This document shows positions 22,221-29,534 of a stretch of DNA of 64,000 nt, one piece after another (position 1 is the stretch's first letter; each line of letters starts with the position of its first letter). The stretch is from Roseimicrobium sp. ORNL1. GTDB lineage: Bacteria; Verrucomicrobiota; Verrucomicrobiia; Verrucomicrobiales; Verrucomicrobiaceae. Below the pieces are notes generated by a model, which did no database searches, was not told where the DNA came from, and saw only the letters and a program-made list of their open reading frames with translations. The DNA lies in NCBI RefSeq assembly GCF_011044495.1, contig NZ_CP049143.1:2294001-2358000 (forward strand), read 5' to 3'. Both the position numbers and the translations under genes were made by a program.

Positions 22221-23993
22221 ATGTGGCCTCAAACCTCTCTTAGCGCGATTATCCTGTCTGCCATACTGCTCGTGACCGGGAGGGAGTCTTCAGCCGAAGA
22301 GATCTCCCTGAAGATCAATGGCGGCACTGTCCGGCAAACCGATCAGGCCATCTTGTACTGGGAGCCCGATGGAGGAACTCCCGAGGTGCTGGATCCGTCG
22401 GTAGAGGGTGCCACCGCGATGCAATGGACCTTGGGCGCTGGATATTTTGACGGGGACAAGATTGCCCTGTGGAGGGGGGACGCCCCGGGCCACTCGGAAT
22501 ACTGGGCATACACTCAAAAAGGTGGCAAATGGCAACTGACGGACAAAGCCATGATGGGATCCGTTTTGAGCTGGGAATTCGACCAGGTCCGATTCAGTTC
22601 CGTGCGTGTACTGGAACTCCTGAAGTACAAGAAGGTGGCGACCAAGTTCGAAATCACCGATGAACCCCGTGGCGGTCATCCGCTCTACCGCAAGGTGCTT
22701 CGCAATGAATTGGAGTGGACCCCGTCAGGTACGCATATTGAAAATGAAGGGAAGGAACCGATAAAAGCCCCGATTTCTCTGAAAATCGGTGGCGGCACCG
22801 TCAAAGAAATCCGAACACACGCGAGTCCCTATACCTATATGGCCACTCTGTATTGGGAGCCTGATGGAGGGACTCCGCAGGTGCTGCATCAGTCAGAGTG
22901 GAGTTCCCTGCGCGATCCGCAACTGACGCTGCGCACCGGCTATTTTGAAGGGAACAAGATCGCCTTGTGGAGAGTGAGCGCCACCAATGCAACCGAATAC
23001 TGGGGCTTCACGCAAAAGAATGGGGAATGGCAACTGACAGACATGGCCGAGTTGGAATCCATCACGTTTTTGAACTACGACCAGGTTCGCTTCAGTTCCG
23101 CTCGTGTACTTGAGCTTCTGATTCGTAAGAAGGTGGTGACCAGGTTTGAAATCACCGATGAACCCCGTGGTGATCATTCGCTTTATCGCAAGGTGCTTCG
23201 TAATGAATTGGAGTGGGCACCTTTAGGAACGGTTGTCGGGACGGAGTCGCAGGAGTTCAGGAAGGCACAAGCACAAGCACACCCACAGGCGCGGAAGCCC
23301 GGCACGGAACCGGTTGCCGTGCGAGTTTCCGATGCTCCCACGCCCCCAGTGGAGATCCCGGACTTCGCCAAGTTGAGCGACAGCGAACCGGTGAAGGCGC
23401 TGCTGAGCGGCGACCTGGCCAGATACGAGGCCCTTATCAAAGCGGACGACCCGGCTGCATTGCGGCTGCTCTTTCGTGTTTACACGACTGCGAAGAAGGA
23501 AGGGATATACTGGAATCGCGCCTTGTGGTTGCTTTCCAAAAGTCCGCAGACCTGGGTGATGGAGGAGATACGGAAAGACTTCTTGAGCGCGCCCTCCATT
23601 ACCCTCCCTCCCAATGCAGAATTTGGGGCGGGGCAATCGTCCGAACTCATTCAGAAACCCAAGTACATCCTGGCTGCGACCCTCGTGAGGATCGGCGATC
23701 TTGAAATGTTGACGCGCCTCTGGTGGGAATTTTCCTCCCTGTCTCCCGAGGACCAGATGGTGGTGGCCATGGCTGCGTATGAGATGCCCAGACTGGGAAT
23801 GGTGCAGACCATCCTGAACGCCACCAAGTCTGCGAAGACCGACAAGATTGCCGATGCCCTGATCAACTCAGCGAACCAACTCGTCGTCCAGGCGCTGGCG
23901 GATCCCGTCAAACGCGAAGGAGCCATCCGTGTGGGCGAACATTTGAGAAGCAAGGGTCTCGCCCGTGGGTTCCTGCTCGAAATGCTGAAGTGA
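22221..23993 (+). CDS. Exported protein with two tandem copies of a ~150-residue domain (590 aa)
   Basis: MWPQTSLSAIILSAILLVTG is a signal peptide (cleavage near SSAEE). Residues ~28-171 and ~185-337 are tandem repeats sharing LYWEPDGGTP, GNKIALWR/GDKIALWR, QVRFSS-RVLELL, FEITDEPRG and YRKVLRNELEW. Then comes a Pro-rich linker (~345-385) and a helical C-terminal half, with segments such as SDSEPVKALLSGDLARYEAL and MVVAMAAYEMPRLG. I do not recognise the repeated domain. The IS5-type insertion lies 54 bp upstream, so its original promoter region may be displaced. The repeat copies are well conserved, so the duplication is probably not old. Confidence 0.7.
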   Translation: MWPQTSLSAIILSAILLVTGRESSAEEISLKINGGTVRQTDQAILYWEPDGGTPEVLDPSVEGATAMQWTLGAGYFDGDKIALWRGDAPGHSEYWAYTQKGGKWQLTDKAMMGSVLSWEFDQVRFSSVRVLELLKYKKVATKFEITDEPRGGHPLYRKVLRNELEWTPSGTHIENEGKEPIKAPISLKIGGGTVKEIRTHASPYTYMATLYWEPDGGTPQVLHQSEWSSLRDPQLTLRTGYFEGNKIALWRVSATNATEYWGFTQKNGEWQLTDMAELESITFLNYDQVRFSSARVLELLIRKKVVTRFEITDEPRGDHSLYRKVLRNELEWAPLGTVVGTESQEFRKAQAQAHPQARKPGTEPVAVRVSDAPTPPVEIPDFAKLSDSEPVKALLSGDLARYEALIKADDPAALRLLFRVYTTAKKEGIYWNRALWLLSKSPQTWVMEEIRKDFLSAPSITLPPNAEFGAGQSSELIQKPKYILAATLVRIGDLEMLTRLWWEFSSLSPEDQMVVAMAAYEMPRLGMVQTILNATKSAKTDKIADALINSANQLVVQALADPVKREGAIRVGEHLRSKGLARGFLLEMLK

Positions 23994-24006
23994 TGTTGCT
24001 TCCAGC

Positions 24007-27000
24007 TCACCGCTGCACACGCAGGACCACCTTTCCCGTCATCCCCAGCTCGAGTTCCTCACTACGACCTTTCGCAAGCGTGTTGACGTCCTCCCCGGGC
24101 TTCCACGCTTTGGAAAGGACGTGGAGGCGCTGAGAGCCTGCGGGCAGATTGATAAGGAGGGCACGCCCTTCGGCATTCGTAGTCACGTCGTAGGAGCGCC
24201 ACCTGTTCTTGAAGGGGTCCCAATCGGGCATTGGGTTGAGCGGAGCACTCAGTATCTCGTCCAGTCGGGGGCCATCGATGTTCAGGTAGCCATTGCCCTG
24301 GCCCTCCCAGGTGAGATTGGGTGAGGCGGTCACCAGCACACCTGGGAGTGGCCGGCCATCTTTTCCCAGCACCAGTACCTCGCAGGAGGCCGTGGGTGCC
24401 ATGGGAATGACGACCTCGTCAGGCACAGGCATGGTGAGTGTCAGGGGACGCACGGTATTCCAGGAGTTGGGATCATAGGTGTGCATCCAGCCCTCTGCCA
24501 GCACGACTGCGCGAACCTCGCCGGGTGGCAGCGAGGTGAAGTCAAACGTTCCATCCTCACGCACTTCCTGCCAGTCACGGATTGAAATGAGAGCGTTCTC
24601 ATTTCCTTTCACATGATTCACCACGCACACGCCGATGCGTGTGTTCTTCACCGGGCGGGGAAGCTGCGAGTCGAGGCGGCCCTTGAGTCGCTGGCCCGGC
24701 TCCAGCTCCAGGGTGCAATCAACCGGCTTGTCGTTCGCTACTATCACGTTCACCGGCTTGCTGTAGAGCAGGCTGCCTTCGTCAGATTTCCACAGGGCTT
24801 GTACCAGCAGCGGACCTTCGCGCAGGGAGCGGTTCACATAGGTCCCATCCGCCCCACGGATGAATCCCTTGTCTGCATCCGAACTCTCCTTGGTGCTGGT
24901 GATGTACAAGCGATCGCTATCCACGGGCTTGCCGTTCCAGGTCACCTTCGCGATGACTGTACCCGCTTTGCGCAGGGAAAAGGGGGAGTTCACATTTGCC
25001 CTGGCAAAGAACGCGTAGTCCCCCAGATAGCCGTCGCGCAGGACAAGGAGCTGCAACTCGGTGAGGGTGTTCCCGTCGGTGGTCTTCGCTGAACATTCCA
25101 TCTCGGCAACGCCACGGGCATCGGTGAGCACCGGCTCTCGCGAGAGATCTGGCAGGGCGTGTTTCAGATTTATCCAGGTACCGGAGTCTTCCTTCACACG
25201 AAATGCTTGCGGCCTGAGGCTGACCCCCTGCAGGGGTTTGCCTTCCGTGTCAGTCACCGTGATGCGGAAGCGGGCGCGGCCTTCCGGTGTCTGGAGCTTG
25301 GTCTCGGAAGAGGCGTGGTCCAACAGCACGATATCGCCAAGGTCACGCCGCTTTTCCTTGAGCGTGGCACCGCGTGGCACCTCCGGCAGGGTCAGCAGTG
25401 GCGACCTCACCGTGAAGTTTAGCTTGTCCTTGTCCCAAAGCTGGATGCGATATTCGCCCGGAGTAAGCGGCCCGGCCTCAAAGGTCCCGTCACTGCGCAC
25501 GTTCGCCGTGTTGAACTCGCTGTGACTTCCTGGGCTGGTCGTCCGTTCCTTGGATATGAGGAAAGAGTTGGGCAGGCGCCGATTGATGAAGGGGCCGCTT
25601 TCCGTGACGAAGCGTCCCGTCACGGTCCATGATTTTTCCGCCATGGGGGTGAGGTCGAAGTGCGTGGTCTCCCCAGCGCGCGTCACTTTGAATTCGAATT
25701 CTCCCATGCGTTGCGAGTAGGTGCTGCGATAGCTGTTTGCCGGTAAGAGCTCGGCGAAATGGGCCTGCTTGGCCGGGAACACTCGCGGCATGACAATCTT
25801 CCCCTCCGCATCGGAGGTGGCTCTGAACCGCACACCCACATAATGCTGGCCCGGCAGCGCCATGCTACCCTGGTATTCATATTCCACACCCGCGACGGGC
25901 TTGCCGTCATCCTGCACGGTGCCTTCTGCGCGGGCCCAATGTCCCAGTTTCCATCCCGTGCCCCGGGGCATGTCTGACCAGAGTGCAGAGGCGAATCCTG
26001 ATTCATGCACCACCAGGAGCACGGTGTCATCGGTACTTGAGGGCAGGGCGCAGACCCCATTCTCATCCGCTTCGACACTGGCTTCGAGAGGCTCCCTGGA
26101 GCCGACCGCGTTGATGTTGACGCGAGTGCTCAAATCCTCGATCGAGAATCCCTGTGTGCGCAGCAGAGCATAGACAAACGCCCTGGCGGCAGGACGTCCA
26201 TCCGGCTGCAGGATTTGCACTGTAAGAGCCTTCACGGGCCGCAGCTTCACTTCCTCGATGGTCTTGTCGTTTTTGCTGTCCAGCACGCGAGTGACGAATG
26301 GCGTGTATCCTTCGGAGGTGATGCGGTACACCACGAGTTCGTTTTCCTCGTGCAGAGTATCTTCCAGCATGCCATGCGCGTCTGCCTTCAGTGGAGGATT
26401 CGGCGGCCATGTGGTCCTTGTGTCCTCATCATCACGTGTGCGGGGAAAGGCCTGCCCGCGCTCCACGGTGCAGTCTGGCACCAGCTTGCCCGTGGTGGCA
26501 TCCACGATTCTGATTTTGATCGTGATCTGGTGCCGTGGCTGAAGCGTGACGGTGACCTCGGTCTCGTCTTCCTTCACCGGCACCTTCTGGTCCTGGTAAG
26601 CGTCGTGAGAAACGTTGGCAGAGACATCACGCCGCGGTGTCTGATCCCACGTGTACTTGCCCTCTTTATCCACCGTGCCCCAGACGATGCTGCCACCACC
26701 GAGATCCTCATGCGTGCTGCCTTTAAGCTCTACGTGGGCTTCCGGCACGGGCTGGCCCTTGCCATCCACCACACGCACGGTGAGCTTCTTCGCAGGCTCC
26801 AGTTGGTAATTCCACGTGCCGCTCTCCGTGATTTCCTCCCGCTTCATCCACACAGCGCAATCCTTCGCTTCAATGCGCATGCGGCAGAGTCCGGCGCGGG
26901 CGTGCTTCAGCTCATAGTAACCCTCTGCGTCCGTGGTCGTGGTAGGGTCCGCGATGTTCCGCTCTCGAAAGCCACGATAAATTTTCGCACCCGCCACGGG

Positions 27001-28728
27001 CTTGCCGTTGGCATCCGTGACGCGGCCTTTCATCACCAGACCCTTCTCCATGATGAGCACCGCCTTGCCCTGGCGGAAGTCGGCTGTCTGCGGGCGGGGG
27101 GAGGGGACACCGTAGTAGAGATCCAGCGAGAGATAGTCGGGATGCGAAGCGGTGACCATGAATTCTGGCCTCTTCTCGCGGCCAGCCGAGCCTGTAGCTA
27201 GTTCCGCGTTCGCAGGGATGCCCTTCATCAGCCAGCGACCTTCCGCATCGGAGGTCACGACTACAGGAGTTTGGTAGCCTTCGGGCTTTCTGAAGATATC
27301 GACGTTCACCTTGGCGCCTGCCACGAGCTTGCCATCTTCATCCACGACGATTCCGCCGATATCTTTGGCGGCCATGTCCTTCCTTGGCGGTGGTACCGGG
27401 AAGGTGGTGCCTGCCTTCAGCACCACCTTGTTTTCCTCAGCGATGAAGAAGCCGGGCGTGGCCAGGTCTGCGGGTTTGGGTTTGCTCGTGGGAGTGGTCG
27501 TGTTTTGTTTCTCGGGAGCGTCGGCTTTCGCAGAGCTGGCCGTGGAGGTGCTCTTCCTGTCTGTTGCGTTGGTATTCTCCTCCGGGGGTGCCTGCGTCAT
27601 GCCCGTGACAATCATCGCGGCGACACATCCGATGCCCACCAGCACCGACCAACGCGAGGCGCGGCGGTACGTGGTGATGGCACGAATGCGTGTGCGCAGG
27701 CTGCTGCCGCTCTCCGCAGCACCGATGACGGAGGGCGCGAGGAAGAAGAGCCAGCCCATCCAGGAACAACGCGCCGCGAGATCGATGAGCACTTCACCAT
27801 AGCGCCGCGTCTCACTGCTGCCCGAACGCTCCAGCACCCATGCATCCGTCGCTTCCTCCGCCTCGGCACGGAACTGGCGGTGTGCGTACCAGAGGAGGGG
27901 ATTGAACCAGTGCAGTCCCAGGAACACGGAAGACAGCACCTGGAGCATCACATCCATGCGCTGGGTGTGACCCAGCTCATGCAGCAGGAGCAGGCGCACC
28001 TTCTCCTCAGGCAGCGCATGCACTGCCTCTGCCGGAAGCAGAATCACCGGCCGCCACAAGCCGCAGATCGCGGGAGTGTGCAGCTTCTCCGTCACGCGGA
28101 GTTTTACGCGACTCTTCGTTCCTGCCTGGGCCTGAACCTCTGCCAGCATGCGGGTGAGACTTTCCGTTGCTGGTGTGGAAGTTCGCAACACGCGATGCCG
28201 GAAGCGCAACCATCCCACGATCAGGCATGCCCACCATGCGATCGCACCTGTCAGCCACAGTCCTGCGGCAATGAGCATCCATGGGACGATGGTTGGTGGT
28301 GCCAGAGTCTCCTTTGAAAGCACCGGGGCCGCAGAGCTTTCCATGAGGGTGGGCTGCGACGCGGCAGAGGATGGCACCTCGGACGCCTCCGACGATGTGG
28401 GGGGCATCACGTGATGAGATGATGTGATAGCCGGCTTTGCCGTGTCCGGTGCGGACGAGATTTCCTGTCCTGGTTCCAGCGCAACTTGCCGGTGAACATG
28501 CTCCAATTGCGCCTGATCGGGCCAGGATGGCAGCGCCCAACGGAACTCACCCAAATTCTCTGGACTCATCAGTCGGAGGAAGACGAGAAGCCACAGGCCA
28601 TGCCGCCAACCTGCCGGAATCCAGCGTCGTAGACACAGGCAGAGGAGTCCAATGATCACCGCCATCAGGGCGGCCTTGCTTGACACGCTGAGGACAGTGA
28701 GGAAGACGTTTTCGAGAATCGGTGTCAT
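24007..28728 (-). CDS. M56-family (BlaR1-like) membrane metallopeptidase with ~1,190-residue C-terminal extension of carboxypeptidase-regulatory-like domains (1,573 aa)
   Basis: The N-terminal ~380 residues are an M56/BlaR1 domain: helices at ~8-32 and 42-55, a third near 150-173, VRLLLLHELGHTQRMDV with the zinc motif HELGH at ~250-254, a helix at ~262-283, the third ligand region EAEEATDAWVLE, and a last helix at ~360-379. In BlaR1 an extracellular penicillin-binding domain follows. Here the extension is instead beta-rich repeats (for example VDEDGKLVAGAKVNV, GKPVAGAKIYRGF, GKGQPVPEAHVELKG, GKPLQGVSLRPQ), typical of carboxypeptidase-regulatory/Ig-like domains, of which at least six are visible. 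It may therefore sense something other than beta-lactams. The paired repressor BlaI gene starts 41 bp upstream. Confidence 0.9.
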   Translation of the reverse strand: MTPILENVFLTVLSVSSKAALMAVIIGLLCLCLRRWIPAGWRHGLWLLVFLRLMSPENLGEFRWALPSWPDQAQLEHVHRQVALEPGQEISSAPDTAKPAITSSHHVMPPTSSEASEVPSSAASQPTLMESSAAPVLSKETLAPPTIVPWMLIAAGLWLTGAIAWWACLIVGWLRFRHRVLRTSTPATESLTRMLAEVQAQAGTKSRVKLRVTEKLHTPAICGLWRPVILLPAEAVHALPEEKVRLLLLHELGHTQRMDVMLQVLSSVFLGLHWFNPLLWYAHRQFRAEAEEATDAWVLERSGSSETRRYGEVLIDLAARCSWMGWLFFLAPSVIGAAESGSSLRTRIRAITTYRRASRWSVLVGIGCVAAMIVTGMTQAPPEENTNATDRKSTSTASSAKADAPEKQNTTTPTSKPKPADLATPGFFIAEENKVVLKAGTTFPVPPPRKDMAAKDIGGIVVDEDGKLVAGAKVNVDIFRKPEGYQTPVVVTSDAEGRWLMKGIPANAELATGSAGREKRPEFMVTASHPDYLSLDLYYGVPSPRPQTADFRQGKAVLIMEKGLVMKGRVTDANGKPVAGAKIYRGFRERNIADPTTTTDAEGYYELKHARAGLCRMRIEAKDCAVWMKREEITESGTWNYQLEPAKKLTVRVVDGKGQPVPEAHVELKGSTHEDLGGGSIVWGTVDKEGKYTWDQTPRRDVSANVSHDAYQDQKVPVKEDETEVTVTLQPRHQITIKIRIVDATTGKLVPDCTVERGQAFPRTRDDEDTRTTWPPNPPLKADAHGMLEDTLHEENELVVYRITSEGYTPFVTRVLDSKNDKTIEEVKLRPVKALTVQILQPDGRPAARAFVYALLRTQGFSIEDLSTRVNINAVGSREPLEASVEADENGVCALPSSTDDTVLLVVHESGFASALWSDMPRGTGWKLGHWARAEGTVQDDGKPVAGVEYEYQGSMALPGQHYVGVRFRATSDAEGKIVMPRVFPAKQAHFAELLPANSYRSTYSQRMGEFEFKVTRAGETTHFDLTPMAEKSWTVTGRFVTESGPFINRRLPNSFLISKERTTSPGSHSEFNTANVRSDGTFEAGPLTPGEYRIQLWDKDKLNFTVRSPLLTLPEVPRGATLKEKRRDLGDIVLLDHASSETKLQTPEGRARFRITVTDTEGKPLQGVSLRPQAFRVKEDSGTWINLKHALPDLSREPVLTDARGVAEMECSAKTTDGNTLTELQLLVLRDGYLGDYAFFARANVNSPFSLRKAGTVIAKVTWNGKPVDSDRLYITSTKESSDADKGFIRGADGTYVNRSLREGPLLVQALWKSDEGSLLYSKPVNVIVANDKPVDCTLELEPGQRLKGRLDSQLPRPVKNTRIGVCVVNHVKGNENALISIRDWQEVREDGTFDFTSLPPGEVRAVVLAEGWMHTYDPNSWNTVRPLTLTMPVPDEVVIPMAPTASCEVLVLGKDGRPLPGVLVTASPNLTWEGQGNGYLNIDGPRLDEILSAPLNPMPDWDPFKNRWRSYDVTTNAEGRALLINLPAGSQRLHVLSKAWKPGEDVNTLAKGRSEELELGMTGKVVLRVQR

Positions 28729-28769
28729 GACCGTGAATGATGAAATCGTTGGTGTGATGGAAGATGATG

Positions 28770-29210
28770 TCAGGACTGCCGGCCCTTCTCCTTCTTCTCC
28801 GTCGCCTCATCCAGCATGGCCCGGAGCTCGGAGAGTTCCTTCCTGGAGAGCTTCTGGTGCTCCAGGCAGTGGGCCACCATGGGCAGCAGCGCGCCTTGAA
28901 AGAGACGGTCCAGGAATCCACGCGTCTCCTGGGCGATGCAGCGTTCCCTGTCTACCGCAGGCGCGTAGAGCCAGCGCTTCGCTCCGCCCTCCACAGAGAT
29001 GGCACCCTTGTCGATGAGACGGCGCAGCAGGGTCATGGTAGTGGCCCGTTTCCATCCCTGGCTTTTCGCGAGCGCTTCGCAGAGGTCCGGGGAACTCTGG
29101 GGAGCATTCTCCCAGAGAAGTTTCATCACGGCCCACTCCGCGGTGGAGATGGAAATGGGATCAGGCGCGTGAGGTGTGCGGGGTGGAGGAGATGATTTTT
29201 TCACAGCCAT
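28770..29210 (-). CDS. BlaI/MecI-family transcriptional repressor
   Basis: From MAVKKSSPPPRTPHAPD: a Pro-rich leader, ISISTAEWAVMKLLWENAPQ (first helix), KSQGWKRATTMTLLRRLIDK (DNA-recognition helix), GAISVEGGAKRWLYAPAV (wing), and a C-terminal dimerisation helix (FLDRLFQGALLPMVAHCLEH). This is the classical winged-helix repressor that is cleaved after activation of the M56 partner. The GTG at 29225 would add five residues. The operator lies just upstream (29229-29271), so the pair is most likely autoregulated. A beta-lactamase gene is not nearby. Confidence 0.9.
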   Translation of the reverse strand: MAVKKSSPPPRTPHAPDPISISTAEWAVMKLLWENAPQSSPDLCEALAKSQGWKRATTMTLLRRLIDKGAISVEGGAKRWLYAPAVDRERCIAQETRGFLDRLFQGALLPMVAHCLEHQKLSRKELSELRAMLDEATEKKEKGRQS

Positions 29211-29228
29211 GTCCAAACATGGCACATT

Positions 29229-29271
29229 CCGTTTACAAACGTCAACGTAAAATGTTTACGGGTGTAAACGG
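29229..29271. promoter_or_regulatory. Operator-like dyads upstream of the BlaI gene
   Basis: CCGTTTACA (29229-29237) and its complement TGTAAACGG (29263-29271) are a perfect 9-bp outer dyad. Inside, GTTTACGGGTGTAAAC (29254-29269) is a perfect 6-4-6 inverted repeat, and GTAAA at 29246-29250 is another half-site. BlaI/CopY-type operators have TTTACA/TGTAAA half-sites, and the location just before the gene agrees. Confidence 0.7.
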
Positions 29272-29316
29272 ATAGGGCGGGTATGTGCTGAAAAGATACT
29301 GCGAATGAGCCGAAGG

Positions 29317-29490
29317 CCTTGGACTGCGTGCAGCCTGCTGCCGCTTTCCTAAAGTGCAGCCTGCTGCACACTGCACCGCGACGAAGTCGCCAAATGTCTC
29401 TCTGGGGATGCGACCTTGTGAGCAAGTGTCGCGATCGCCGCAGCAGGCTGCGGACTCTCAAAGCGGCAGCAGGCTGCACGCAGTCCAAGG
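29317..29490. mobile_element. rep-E, 174-bp MITE-like element with 31-bp perfect inverted ends
   Basis: Left arm at 29317-29347 begins CCTTGGACTGCGTGCAGCC; the right arm at 29460-29490 is its exact 31-base complement. The interior has GTGCAGCCTGCTGCAC (hairpin) and GCGACGAAGTCGCC. A half copy with the same left arm is at 18942-19024. No protein is encoded. It fills the gap between the BlaI gene and the helicase. Confidence 0.75.
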
Positions 29491-29534
29491 ACGCTACGCG
29501 TCAGCATCCTTCAGTTTCGAAGTGTGAGAGCGCA

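Noticed and set aside
28770-29210. Beta-lactam resistance operon
   Set aside because: No beta-lactamase or penicillin-binding sensor domain is present.
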